The notes: a model not told the origin generated them from the sequence alone. A DNA stretch of 64,000 nucleotides from Temnothorax longispinosus (GCF_030848805.1 NC_092367.1:12171591-12235590), one strand, 5' to 3'; shown: positions 1-39,222, counted from the first letter of the stretch. Translations and numbers: made by a program.

Positions 1-49
1 ATTGCTTTGATAAGTGAAGCACGACCGTTATGATATACCATTATACATC

Positions 50-440
50 AGTTAGAGAGAAAAACGCTATTTATGGTCCGGACTGGATCTTTTGATAGCC
101 TATAATAATAATATTATGTGAATTTTATATACTTTTTCCAAACTCAGTAAACTGCGCGCCGATTTTTTAGCGGCGTTTAAAACAGCTCCTGGTTGGAACA
201 GTAAATCCACATACTTAAATCGATAATCGATTTAAATTGATGCTAATAAGCATCTTGTGATTTGATAATGATGTTTTAAAGATCGACAAAAACTCGGGGC
301 GCGCAGTTTACTTTAAAAAAAGTATATGAAATTCACACAATATTATTATTAGGCTACAAAAAAAAATATAAAATTCAGTCCAGACTGTAAATGGCATTTT
401 TCTCTCTAATTGATTGTATCGCTTTGAGTTTATCAAAATA
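50..440. repeat. Palindromic MITE with gcgcgcagtttact motif
   Basis: The arms (ttagagagaaaaacgc... to agtaaactgcgcgcc at about 158) return inverted from about 297 to 440. The aaactgcgcgccgatt motif recurs at 7898 and, inverted, near 8350, linking it to the 7735-8497 repeat. Confidence 0.75.
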
Positions 441-2160
441 TCGAATAATTTTACGTCCCATTGGAGGATTCTTAAGGGCCACTAAATTTTATTATTTATT
501 CTTCAAGTATTAATTACGAAGGCACGAAATTATGATCAAATATTTATCGTTAAAAGCATGATATAAGAACTTTTTGAATCGAGCAGAATTAATTGAATTA
601 TGTGAAAGATCGAATCACATCATCGTGCAATCGGTCACCTTAAAGTAATGGAAAATCAATGTCTTAAAAGTGTACGGATTTCCTGTGTGAGATACGGCGA
701 GCAAAAGATTTATCGAAAATTGCAGAAACCGATCCTAATTAAGACGCGCGTTCCTAATTAAGCTCGCGCGTGACGTTGAAAATACAACGTAATTTTACGG
801 ACCAGTAATAACGGAATCTTGACTTAATAGTACACCAGTATTTCCAAATTCGTAAAAAATCAGTCAAAACCTACATATACCTACATTTTATTTGCATATA
901 TTTTTAATAAAATTTTTGCACGAAATAAATTATATATTTTTATGAAGTTAATAATGACAAATTATAACATGGATATAAATAATAAATTTATTCAGAGGCA
1001 AGCTTTTTTTCGTAAAAGCCTACATGCCGCATGTGTACTTCTTTTTAATTTTTTTTGCATATTTCTTTATTTTAGACTTTTTCAGATTATTTTAATTAAC
1101 AGTCAGTACATACATATTATACCAACTGGTCATAAAACATTAGATATTTTTTAGATATAAATATTATTCAATTCTGATATTATCCACTTTCAATAAAAAA
1201 CGCAATTAAATATTGACGGTTTCAAAAATTGGATGAGTTTTTGCGGAGTTTAGAAATACTGTACCTTATTCTATATACTATATATATATATTTTTTATGT
1301 TTTATATACGTTTCGCAGGTATGTTTTTTGATTTTTAGTTTGAGACTCAATTATTTAACATTGAATGAGTCTCTCTTAAAAATAATAGTATCTTTTTTTA
1401 TTCAAGACCTGCGGACAATCAGAATTCTGTTTCTTTATAACTGTTGTTTTGAAAACAAAAACGTAAAAAATTGTTTAGGTACATACAAACATATAAATGT
1501 ATATAATTATTGTACATAATATGTCCATATATGTTTTATTTCTTTTGTATAATCTCTGTCCGCATATATAAGAAAAATAATAAGAAGACTAAACAAAAAA
1601 TAACTAGGAAAATAACTTTTGCATTGTTTTTTTACAAAAAGTTTACAAAATTTTTTACAAAAATTGTGATTAGATTATACAATATTCTGTATATAATTAC
1701 ATATAATCATATTTTACATGCAATTATTACATTTAGATATGATTAAATATGAGCATTTTTTTTTATTTCTTTATACTTTATTCTTTATATAGAAAAACGA
1801 TGCAAAAAAATTATTCTTTTAATTATTTTTAATTTTTTATTATTTTTCCTTATGTATACGAAAAAAGAATTATACAAGAGGAAAAATCTATATTAATATA
1901 TTGTAGGTATATATTTATAATATATAATATGTCGATTTTTATATAAAAATATATGTAATGTATTATATATATTTTTTATATGAAAAGTGTTTTACCAGGA
2001 TACCAGTACCTTTTTATTCTGTTTTTTCTTTTTATTTTTTTTATTTCTGCAGAAATTCTCAAAAGTTATATTAATTATAGTCAATAGGATAAACGTGTAA
2101 ACTAAAACGAATGTTTCTTAGTGTCTCATTGATAATAAAAGTGTCTTCTAAGACTGTAGC
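441..2160. other. AT-rich stretch without a recognised gene
   Basis: Open frames are short and AT-driven. Positions 1530-1720 match 31150-31330 in direct orientation, marking a dispersed repeat. Nothing else is supported. Confidence 0.5.
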
Positions 2161-2569
2161 TCATGGAATCGGTATTTGCGTTCACGGACTTTACTGCGTA
2201 ATCATTCAACGAATCCGAAATCGAATTGCAGCGTTAGACGAAACACGTGCGACGCCGAAGACAGCTATATACGCGGCTTGAGTCGAGCAGCTCATTAACT
2301 ACCGTTATGTTTGTTTGGTCCGTTATGATTGCCAAAGTGAAACCAGCTGGGGGAGTCGAGTATAATATCATCGTGCGAATTTCTTGGCGGGACCCGGCGG
2401 CGGCGTGACGAATTGCGGTACTTCGCTTAAACTTTCATCCATAATCGATGCCATCGTTAACACACGGCACCGCGGCGGTGCGAAACACCCGCACGATTTA
2501 GTCATCAGACTCCTCCCTGTGCGCTCGTTGAATTGGATGCGATTGATTTCGAAAGTTGCAAGCGCATAA

Positions 2570-2609
<40 letters not shown>

Positions 2610-3874
2610 TTAGCGTATATAAAATAGCGGTCAATATTATATAAATGTAGGAGAATTAAATAAATGCCTTGGTGAAAATTTATCTTAGAATTCTTTACAT
2701 AATTGTTTAGAATTTCTATATGCCTAAACTTCAGAATTTTTCAGTCCTATAATAATTTTAATATTATGTTTTAGAAAATTTTGTAAAATTTTTTATACAT
2801 ATTGGAACGCTTCTTTATATTCGTGAATTCTAAGAGACATTTTCCCTAACTAATAATTAACTATTAATATAATGTCTCGGTTTTCTTCGCTATATTAAAG
2901 ACTCATGTGGATAAGAACAATTGTATACGTTAAAAAAATGTCTGATCTTAAAAATGTATAGAAAGACAAATATAATTCTTATTTCCATCATGAAATGATG
3001 GGTAATCATGAGTATTATTAGAAGATCGCGAGTGTCTCTTTTTTTTAGATATAAAATCATTAAATTTTTCTTCTAATTTTATGGAAATTTGGAATTGACT
3101 TTACATTATATTGTTTCAAATTTCTCACCTTTCTAAAAATTACCAATTATTTTTTTACATAATATCGATCTCATGGAATATATAATAGAAAAATAGAATA
3201 TAATCTGATGTAAACTCTCCGGTTCCGCCGGAGAGGTCTTCGATAATAGCGAAGTGGTACCCAGGTCATTAGCTTGCTTCCCACGTCTGTTAAGATCAAG
3301 CTCGGTCATCCTTGACCACTTTCGTAAAGGTGGTCTCGCCGGTAAAATTATGTATGCAGGAATTCCTGCTGTTCGCTGACGATGCCCCTACTGCGTCACC
3401 CTAAGCGATATACAGTTACAATTAATGATGACAGCGGCAGCGGTGACAGTTGTAATTTTGTAAGAGGCTTTCCTCTAATCTCGCCGCCGCGAGATTGTGA
3501 GGTAACACCTCCGCGGTCGACGCACCGGGCCTTGTCCCAACCCGCGTTTCTCGGCATACTCGAATCGATTAAATTTCCCTTCTTTCTTTCCTCAGGATCG
3601 GGGTCTAACTGATTCAGAATTTGGGACCGTTATAATTCGATCACCGCCAACACTTGTAATACCTTCATAGCTCTTATAACGAATCTCTTTATAATACAAT
3701 ACTTCTATTTATTCTTTTTTTTTATAATTAATAAAGTAATGCAACTTTGAGAAATTTATATATTATATATTTGTACATAGAGAAAATATATGATATTGTA
3801 TTAAATTTAAATTACGCCAATTTTAATTTGTCATGATAGATCGAGATATATATAGGAATGATTTATGTACGCAG
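2161..3874. other. GC-richer patches upstream of mas; possible 5' region
   Basis: 2200-2560 and 3210-3610 are clearly richer in G+C than their surroundings. A short ATG-initiated hydrophobic frame (3425-3460) ends at a donor-like GTAAGAG, but its phase does not fit the first visible mas exon. No exon is called. Confidence 0.3.
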
Positions 3875-29559
<25,685 letters not shown>

Positions 29560-29891
29560 CTTATTTCTTGGATATTACGGTCAAATATATTTATAATCTA
29601 TATATGTTTATTTATTGATTGACGGAACATTGTAGTACCTTCACGCGCTTGATGATTCATAGTGCACTATGTTACGTATATAGTAGAGGTGAAAAGATGT
29701 AGACATATAGAGATAAGCTCAGAATTGGCTATATATATACGTATACGTATTGACATTACAAGCACACTCGTTAAAATGTATATTATAGCTTATATATTTC
29801 AATTACGAAAGAAAGAAAAAATTGGATTGTTTCCTTTTCTTATCTGCACGATAATAATAATTGGTATGTATATAAAAGTACATTGATATGA

Positions 29892-29897
29892 AATAAA
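29892..29897 (+). terminator. Likely mas polyadenylation signal
   Basis: An AATAAA hexamer lies about 330 bp after the mas stop, with GT/T-rich sequence just downstream. It is the first canonical hexamer I see after the stop. Confidence 0.5.
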
Positions 29898-29899
29898 TT

Positions 29900-31330
29900 G
29901 TATTTTGTGTTTATCTATTACTTTATTACTCTATTTACTAATTTATTATGTTTTTTATATCTCACATCTTCCATGTCTTCCTCACAGGAAACGTTAAACT
30001 TTAAATGATTTGGGAAAAATAAAGATAGAGACGTAATGTTTTGTCTCTTTCTTTTTTTTTCTTTTTCTGTTATTTTTTATTTAATAAAACATACTGGCCA
30101 TACTGAGTTTATCTTTCTCATGTCTGTGCAAAACGAAAAAGACAATCATGTCAGAGACATGAAGCCAGTGCCAAAAATAATCTTTTTTTCATAAAATATT
30201 TTTATACAATTTTAGAAAATATTTAATAATTTACGATGTGTTTTAACTTGATTTACGACGAACCATAGATGCGGTGAATTACGCTTCTTCACTATGTGAC
30301 AATTTTATCTTTTAAAATTATAAATTATTTTATCGTCGCGTTTCAACGACAGCATACGTGCTTAATTCGATATTCTGACATATTTTTCTTTTTCTGCAGT
30401 TTCGTTAAATGTGCCATCAAGCGCGTATACATATATCGTTTCTAGATGACAAAGATATTTTTCTATGTGACACATGCTTTTTAAATAGGTGAGCCGATTA
30501 TTGTTGATTAATTAATAATAAGAAAAAATATGTGTGTGCTATTTATTTATAATGAAATATGTAACGCAGATAAGAGCCAACATTTGTGGACACTGTTTGC
30601 AATTATCTTTCAAATGGATGATGTTAATATATCTTTATAGAAATTCTTTGAAAAGGATATTTTATAAGTAGGACAATATTATAGTGGTAAGTTACGCGTG
30701 CAAATATTAGTATTTAATTTTATTCACTCGTGTAATTGACTTTATGTTTTTCGTTGGAATTTCCAAATTTTTATATTCTCTTCTCATCGGAGGAGTCTTG
30801 AATATATAATCATCCTGTGCTTTGTATATTATCGCGTTACTCGTAAGTTGTTTGCTACATATGTATTTAAGATCTTTATTGTCAAATCCAAGCGCAAGTA
30901 GATGTACGTCTTGATATCAAACTTAGTAATTAAGTGTATTAAATGTGTACACTTTGTAAGTTATTGCAGACGAAAATTTCTACTGTCCAATGATCGCTGT
31001 CCTTATATGAGGAACTTTATAATGAATATTAAAATGATTGCATAGAGTTACAATATTTTAAAACAGAACTCTCAATTATTCAATTACCTGATAAACATGT
31101 CTATTCAAAAATTTTCATATACTGTAATTATATATGAAATATGCCTATACGTTTTCTTTCTTTTGTTTAATCTCTGTCCATAACAATACTATAACGATAC
31201 TATGTAGGAAAAATAAGTAGAATAATTGAAAAATAATAAGAAATATAACTTTTACATTGTTTTATTTCACAAAAAGTAAAATTACAATTGGATTATACAA
31301 TTAATATAGTCTATGTATAGTTATATATAT
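29900..31330. other. AT-rich intergenic DNA after mas
   Basis: No gene recognised. 31150-31330 is a diverged direct copy of 1530-1720. A Tc1-type terminus CAGGGTGTTTCATTTAAA begins at about 31332 with no matching opposite end found. Confidence 0.5.
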
Positions 31331-33292
31331 ACAGGGTGTTTCATTTAAAAAAACGCACCTCGATAATTCTTCAACGAAGCATTTTCAGCAAAAATTTTTC
31401 AGACAAAAGTTGTACGGTTTCGAGGGGCACATAAGATGGTGTCATTAGTTTGACCTTAGATAGGCGTTTGAAGATCACGTGAAGGTTCTTTAATTTCTTA
31501 AATAAAAACCCCTATTTTTTAATGCATATATATTCTTGTAGCTAATCTCGAGAGCTTTTCAATACACTATAATAAAGTATTTTTTTATTAAGAACTTTTG
31601 GAATTGTTAGGCTTGAAAGTTCTAGTATTTTGACATAAAATACAAAATATCTTGTAAAACATTAAGTTTTCGGTAATGTTACCTTAATACTTTTATGCAC
31701 AGAATAATGAACGAATCAATTGGTACGAAAAAAAGACATAGTTGCTTTTAAGAAAAAGTATGCAGATGCATGTTGCAAATTACATATTTTTTTATGTTAA
31801 TTCCTTGATTTCCTTGTTCTGCACGATATCGTTCTTACTTAATGTCACTAGTTCCATTATATCTCCATATGTTTCCATGAGTTTTGCAGCGACGTTTTTT
31901 GTGCTTCTCATTATATTTAACACAATTTCAATACCCTTATGTTGTAAGTCACGTTTGAATTAGAGAGTAAGGAGCGTAGGAATTTTAGCGAGAAATCTAA
32001 AGAGATTATTTCCTCACAAGCTCTCTTGCTGACCGCCTAGGCCAGTCAGTAAAGACACTAAAATTCGAAAATTTAACTTTTATTACAAAAGTTTTCAAAT
32101 TTTGATGGAATATTGGGCGAGTTGAAATAACAATAAATCTTATTTTGCAACCATCCCCGAGATCCGGAACATGCTAAACATTGCAAAAAACGTTAATTTA
32201 TTATAACTTTACGAAAAAAATTGCAAAAGTCCTGCAAACTTAAAGCAATGTCTATTGTAATATTTTCCGCAATGTATTAGATTTGCAACCTATTTCGAGG
32301 CGCGCAACATTGAAATTTTTTATAAAATAACGTTTTTGTTTGTAACTTAGAGGAAAAAATTGCAAAAATGCTGCAAACCGATAGAATAACTTTTACAACT
32401 GCCCCGAACAGCTGTACCAATTTACAACCTTCTATGTTACACGCAACATATTTTTTTTTTAATCAATGATGGAACAATTGTTTATTTAGTCGTAATTTTG
32501 CCAAAAAAAATTGCAAAAGTTTTGCAAATTGCAATGGTTGCAAACGTTGAGATTATTTTTCGTCACAAGCTGTTAAGTTTGCAACCTCGGACAAGATCCG
32601 CAACCTTGAAAAATTAGTAACAATTATTATTTTGCACTTTTTACAAGCGTAAAAAAATTGCAAAAGTTTTGCAAATTTTACGGAGTGCTTCAAATGTCTT
32701 CCCCTATCCGAATATAAATTTGCAACCTTCTACTATAATTACGCAAATTATTGCAACTTATTAATGACTAATTTTGTGTTACAAAATTAATGCAAAAGTG
32801 TTGCAAATTCAGGGAAACAAATTAAAAATACATTTACACATAATGTCGTATGTCGAATTTGCAACCTTCTATCTGTCACGCGTAAAATATTCAAATCAAA
32901 TATATTTATCTTTCTATTGTCACGCACCACAACAACATACAAAACTAAAAAGCCTCATACACAGGTGCGAAGCAACCATCGGGGCCTCGTAGTATTGAGC
33001 ATCATGTAACGTCGTATATATTTGATTTGAATATTTTGCGTGACAAGTAGGAGGTTGCAAATTCGACATTATGTGTAAATATATTTTTAATTTGTTTCCC
33101 TGGATTTGCAATACTTTTGTATTAATTTTGTAACACAAAATTAGTCATTAATAAGTTACAATAATTTGCGTAACTATAGTAGAGAGTTGCAAATTTATAT
33201 TTTTATAAGGGAAGACATTTGAAGCACATCGTAAAATTTGCAAAACTTGCAATTTTTTCACGCTTGTAAAAAGTGCAAAATAATAAATAAAT

Positions 33293-34590
33293 AAAAAGTA
33301 ACTACGCTCGTATAAATTGAAAATTGAATAGAAAAAACAAGGCCAATAAACGAGCATTAAAGGATGTTTAAATACATATAATTAATTGGTATATATACAT
33401 AGAACGGAACGTTTCGTCTTCACTGAGTTTTCTTCAGCCGTGGTAATTAATTAACATGTAGAATTCGTCGTGTTACAATACTATTATAAATTTCTTAAGC
33501 CTATCGAGCCACATCACCATTCGATTGTCTAACAAATACATACTGAAGTCTATGTCGATGCATCTACGAAGTCAAAGTCAGAGATGAAATGTAGTCAGTG
33601 AAATTACGTAATTGAGTCTTCGTTCGGAGGCGAGAATAAATCGGGTCCGGTCCATAATTGTTCTCAGAATGTGTGGTCAAAATATAAAAAGGTTTTTCTG
33701 TAAAGATCGTGTATAACTGAGATGATTGTCGTAAGTATAAAACCGTTGAAACTTACATGTATTCGTCAGGACGTAAAATGTGCTATGAAATGCTTTTTCT
33801 CGTTTCGCGGATGTCAGATGACTGCGCGGATTGTCGGGACGAGCAGAGTTATAAACAAACAACAATGTAACCGAACATTCTTTAAAACTTGTGACTGAAA
33901 TATAAGTCATCAAGAAATTCTGTGTCCGTATTAGAGTTGATCCCGTTTTTTTGGTCTTTAATATGTAGCATGTCTGAAATGAGTCTCTTATGAAAATTAG
34001 GTTCGGAATCGAGTATCGATGTATTATCCCAATCGAAAGTGTGATTGAATTTTGTGGTATGTTCGGAAATCACAGAATGTCTTGACGGGTCCGCCCTGAT
34101 GTTGCTCTTATGTTCATTTAATCTAGTTTACAATTGTCGCTTTGTTTGTCCTACGTACGAAGCACTGCAATCTTTACACGAAATTTTATAAATTACATTA
34201 TTATTCGAAGTTCCAGGGTTTTTGTCTTTCTGTGCTTTTACGAATCTACCAAGATTATTGAGAACTCTGTATCCTATCGTATGCTCCTCGCTATTGAGTA
34301 AATGAGCCGCTTTGTTCGATATGTTTTTTATGAACGGAATGACTATAAATTTTTTGTTCTGTATTGTGTCGTCGCTATGTTGATTAGATCGCTCATTTTC
34401 ATTTGTGTATTTCAGTTTATTGTTAATCAAGTACTTTAGTCTCAGATTGACTTTCCTGAAGATTAATTCAAGAGGATACCCGTTATTTAATAAAATGTCG
34501 ATAAATGTTCCTTTGGATCTTGTAATCGGGGGAGTCGGCAACCGTTGGAGATACATAAGCAAAAAAACAAGAATACCAAAAAAATAATTT
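33293..34590 (-). mobile_element. Penelope-like retroelement, 5'-truncated inverted copy
   Basis: It carries only the 3' part: the end of the RT region (ILLNNGYPLELIFRKVNLRL), the GIY-YIG segment, and the 3' UTR. It is nearly identical to the + strand copy that follows, in head-to-head arrangement. It shares the internal TAA after QTKRQL. Confidence 0.82.
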
Positions 34591-36268
34591 TTATTAGCTC
34601 TTGAGTTTGTATTGACATCTACATATTTCATTTTTAACAACGTGATATACAGACAAACCTACGGCGCACCAATGGGATCGCCACTGTCCCCGATAGTTGC
34701 TGACGTCGTGATCCAAGATCTAGAGGAAGCATCACTGAGATTGACTGGATTAGTATTGACTTTTTATCGCCGTTATGTTGATGACATAATAATGGCAGTA
34801 CCCTACGATAAAATACAAGAGATCGTAGACATTTTCAACAATTATCACGAGAGATTGAGATTCACTGTGGAATGTAAGGTGGATCGCAGTTTAAACTTCT
34901 TAGACCTATCTCTGCATGTTATTGATAACACCTTATACATAGATTGGTATCATAAGAAAACGTTTTCTGGCAGATACCTTTCTTACTACTCGAGTCATCC
35001 AGATTGTCACAAAATAGGCACAATATTCAGTTTGGTCGACAGAGCTACCCTGCTATCTCATCCCATGTACCACACTAAAAATTTGGAATTAATTATCGAC
35101 ATTTTATTAAATAACGGGTATCCTCTTGAATTAATCTTCAGGAAAGTCAATCTGAGACTAAAGTACTTGATTAACAATAAACTGAAATACACAAATGAAA
35201 ATGAGCGATCTAATCAACATAGCGACGACACAATACAGAACAAAAAATTTATAGTCATTCCGTTCATAAAAAACATATCGAACAAAGCGGCTCATTTACT
35301 CAACAGCGAGGAGCATACGATAGGATACAGAGTTCTCAATAATCTTGGTAGATTCGTAAAAGCACAGAAAGACAAAAACCCTGGAACTTCGAATAATAAT
35401 GTAATTTATAAAATTTCGTGTAAAGATTGCAGTGCTTCGTACGTAGGACAAACAAAGCGACAATTGTAAACTAGATTAAATGAACATAAGAGCAACATCA
35501 GGGCGGACCCGTCAAGACATTCTGTGATTTCCGAACATACCACAAAATTCAATCACACTTTCGATTGGGATAATACATCGATACTCGATTCCGAACCTAA
35601 TTTTCATAAGAGACTCATTTCAGAGATGCTACATATTAAAGACCAAAAAAACGGGATCAACTCTAATACGGACACAGAATTTCTTGATGACTTATATTTC
35701 AGTCACAAGTTTTAAAGAATGTTCGGTTACATTGTTGTTTGTTTATAACTCTGCTCGTCCCGACAATCCGCGCAGTCATCTGACATCCGCGAAACGAGAA
35801 AAAGCATTTCATAGCACATTTTACGTCCTGACGAATACATGTAAGTTTCAACGGTTTTATACTTACGACAATCATCTCAGTTATACACGATCTTTACAGA
35901 AAAACCTTTTTATATTCTGACCACACATTCTGAGAACAATTATGGACCGGACCCAATTTATTCTCGCCTCCGAACGAAGACTCAATTACGTAATTTCACT
36001 GACTACATTTCATCTCTGACTTTGACTTCGTAGATGCATCGACATAGACTTCAGTATGTATTTGTTAGACAATCGAATGGTGATGTGGCTCGATAGGCTT
36101 AAGAAATTTATAATAGTATTGTAACACGACGAATTCTACATGTTAATTAATTACCACGGCTGAAGAAAACTCAGTGAAGTCGAAACGTTCCGTTCTATGT
36201 ATATATACCAATTAATTATATGTATTTAAACATCCTTTAATGCTCGTTTATTGGCCTTGTTTTTTCTA
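34588..36268 (+). pseudogene. Penelope-like element: RT and GIY-YIG gene, truncated, with stop
   Basis: The open frame from about 34588 encodes reverse transcriptase motifs TYGAPMGSPLSPIVADVV and FYRRYVDDII, then LNFLDLSL. A GIY-YIG-type endonuclease start, VIYKISCKDCSASYVGQTKR, follows at 35401-35460. A TAA (35467-35469) interrupts it after QL; the same frame then continues TRLNEHKSN... to LYFSHKF and TAA at 35713-35715. RT plus C-terminal GIY-YIG is diagnostic of canonical Penelope-like elements. The N-terminal part is missing, so it is not autonomous. Confidence 0.88.
36160..36191 (+). ncRNA. Hammerhead-like core motif in the Penelope 3' region
   Basis: CTGAAGA, then a short possible stem-loop, then GAAAC matches the spacing of the CUGANGA...GAAA core reported in Penelope-like elements. 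The same motif occurs inverted at 33411-33437. Stem II would be only about three pairs, so activity is doubtful. Confidence 0.3.
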
Positions 36269-36708
36269 TTTAATTTGCAAAATAATAATTGTTGCTAATT
36301 TTTCACTGTTGCAGACCTTGTCCGAGGTTGTAAACTTAACAGCTTGTAACGAAAAATAATCTCAACGTTTGCAACCAATTTGCAAAACTTTTGCAATTTT
36401 TTTGGCAAAATTACGACCAAATAATCAATTGTTCCATTATAGATTAAAAAAATATATATTACGTGCAACATATAGAAGGTTGCAAATTGGCACAACTGTT
36501 CGGGGCAATTGTAAAAGTTATTCTATCGGTTTGCAGCACTTTTGCAATTTTTTCCTCCAGGTTATAAATAAAAACGTTATTTTACAATAAATGTCAATGT
36601 TGCGCGTCTCGAAATAGGTTGCAAATCTAACACATTGTGGAAAATATTACAATAGACATTGCTTTAAGTTTGCAGGATTTTTGCAATTTTTTTCGTAAAA
36701 TTATAATA

Positions 36709-37622
36709 GGGTAGACCGGGGACAAAAGTAACATTTTGAGTTTAAGATTTTATAACAGTTAAAATATAATATCTACGTAAAAAAGACCTGTACCTTTAGA
36801 TGTAGTATTTATTTGACTACAAAATTTTCTTGTGCTGAATTCAGTAATGTAACTAGGAAAAAAGTTATTATTGTTTAAAGAATATGAGGAATACTGTTAC
36901 AACCGTCCCAACCCCCGGGACAATTGTAACAGCAGAGGGGAACGATTGTACCACATCTATAAACGATTGTACATCATCTATAAACAAAATAATGGTTATT
37001 TAGTAGGTTTATGTAATCAATCTTACGAATTTTCTATAAAAAATGCAACTTTAATGATAAAATAATTTGTTACATGACAATATCAGTATTTTTACATTAT
37101 AGCAAACAAAAACAAATAATACTGTTTTCTCAACTGAAAGATTATTTATAATCATATATATTTAAAAGATTAGGTTAAGTTGAAGTTGTCCCCGAGCAAC
37201 GGGGACAATTGTAACGCTACAACTGTTCCCAGGCATTGATGTTACAATTGTCCCCTAACGATATTTTATGATTCGAAGTAAATTTTTTACATAAATATCT
37301 GGATGAAAGTCAATCGTATTATGCAAATCATCAACATAAATAATCACTAAAACATATAAAAATAAAACCTTATACCTTCGGCATAAAAAAAGAAAAATAT
37401 TTCAGATTTTATGCACGTAAGAAAACTTACTTCAGGAAGGAAAAAAGTAACTTCTTCTCCTGCACACGTGCACGTTCCGCGAGGGGCGGCAATGAACTAA
37501 GGAACAAATGCCGCTCTATCTAGCGGATCTCGCCTCGCGGTCATACACATGTACCTTTTATAGTTTAAGAAATATTCACGATGTTACAACTGTACCCTGT
37601 TACTTTTGTCCCCGGTCTACCC
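36709..37622. mobile_element. TA-flanked MITE with GGGGACAATTGTAAC repeats
   Basis: The ends GGGTAGACCGGGGACAAAAG are inverted, with TA on both outer sides (36707-36708, 37623-37624). The undisturbed foldback arm at about 32200 has the unoccupied site. Internal copies of ggGACAATTGTAAC occur near 36920 and 37200, with the inverse at about 37245. Confidence 0.85.
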
Positions 37623-37978
37623 TAAATTAAAAAAACATTTTTTTGCAATGTTTAACATGTTCCGGACCTCGGGGATGGTTGCAAAATGAGATTTATTGTT
37701 ATTTCAACTCACCCAATATTCCATCAAAATTTGAAAACTTTTGTAATTAAAGTTAAAGTTAGTGTCTTTACTGACTGGCCTAGTTTCCGATAGCAATACG
37801 GAAGTTCGGAACACTGAAGGACACCTCACCGACACGGTTCCGCGCTTGGAATTACCCGGCAGTTTATCACGATAGATATAATATAGGGTGTGCTTTTGGC
37901 ATTTCTATATTCCAGAGTTATAATGCATAAACTGACATAATACTCAGAGAATTATTTCATATTTTATATATATATATA

Positions 37979-38712
37979 CAGGGTGTCCGAAAAATCGCCT
38001 ACTCCACTTCGGGAGGGGAGGGAGGTGATTCGGGACCCAAAAACAAGCAAAAAAGTTCATACAAACATAGGTCCGGAAATGAGCCGTTTCCGAGTTATAG
38101 CCACTTTTATGTTCAAAAATCGTAATTTAGAATCCGCTGGACATACCTCTTTTTTATTTATTTCTTAAATTAAAAATTTTTATTTTTAAATATTTTTAAT
38201 TTTTTTAATTTTAATTTTTTTATTTTTTTTTTAATTTTTTAATATTTGTAAATACGATTACATTATTTTTAAAAGAAATCAGTTGTTTTCACAGCTACTT
38301 GAAATCAGTTGTTTTCACGGCTATTCAAAATCAGTTGTTTTCACGGCTACTTGAAATCAGTTGTTTTCACGCCTATTCAAAATCAGTAAGTAAATCACGG
38401 TTTTTCAATAAATTTCAAATTATTATTTAACAACACCTTACTTTTAGGTTGTATCTAATCTTTCCATATTCATCAATGGATCGTTTGAGTTTTAATAAAT
38501 TAGCTGATATTTAAAAATAAAAATTTTTAATTTAAGAAATAATTAAGAAAGAGGGATGTCAAGCGGATTCTAAATTACGATTTTTGAACATAAAAGTGGC
38601 TATAACTCGAAAACGGCTCATTTCCGAACCTATGTTTGTATGAACTTTTTTGATTGTTTTTGGGTCCCGAATCACCTCCCGAAGTGGAGTAGGCGATTTT
38701 TCGGACACCCTG
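37979..38712. mobile_element. TA-flanked palindromic MITE, CAGGGTGTCC ends
   Basis: CAGGGTGTCCGAAAAATCGC and its inverse lie next to TA, inside a TA microsatellite. The arms are about 190 bp. The loop carries a 29-bp tandem repeat. Confidence 0.82.
38277..38390. repeat. 29-bp tandem repeat, about four copies
   Basis: The unit aaatcagttgttttcacggc alternates with two spacer types (tacttg, tattca), so the higher-order period is about 58 bp. Confidence 0.85.
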
Positions 38713-38714
38713 TA

Positions 38715-39222
38715 TATATATATATGTATATATAAATTTAAGTATAAATATAAAATACTAGTAACATTTAATTGTAATAAATTTTAGGTTGATAATATTA
38801 CAGAAATATATGCTCGTCTATATATGAATTATTAATACACAAAATTTCCCATAATGAAATCGTGCGATACTTTAATAGCTTACTCTGGAGATTAATTAGT
38901 TAAAAATCTAATTATAACTAGCTAACTAATTAACTCGTAGAAATAGTATAAGAAAAAAATTATTTTGTTCCGCGACGAAACATTTATTGATTCTTATTTT
39001 ATTTTAAACAATATAAGTAATAGATATAATTAAAATTATTAATAAACATGAATGGATGTAGGCTATAAAAAGTTAGAATAACGATTGACACGTTATAAAA
39101 ATAGATACAGTTAATAACTATTAACATATTTTTTATTAAATAAATTAATCAAGAAACGTTATGAGACTGTAAAATATTTTTAATCTTTTTTTTATTCATG
39201 GTTGTGATATATAATATATATA

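Larger units (their letters stand above)
32037..37783. mobile_element. Interrupted foldback element with ttgcaaa-rich arms
   Basis: The left arm is 32037-32950. The right arm is 32958-33290 plus 36268-37783. Both outer ends read CTAGGCCAGTCAGTAAAGAC in opposite orientation. The arms repeat ttgcaaaagtNttgcaaat-like words every 60-100 bp. After removing the Penelope dimer and the TA MITE, the right arm is close to 0.94 kb against 0.91 kb for the left, which confirms the reconstruction. No coding gene of its own. Confidence 0.8.

Noticed and set aside
3382..3612. 76-codon open frame and a hydrophobic MMTAAAVTVVI start before GTAAGAG as a mas signal-peptide exon
   Set aside because: The donor phase does not match the phase needed at 3875, no intermediate exon was found, and the frame has no resemblance to the masquerade N-terminus.
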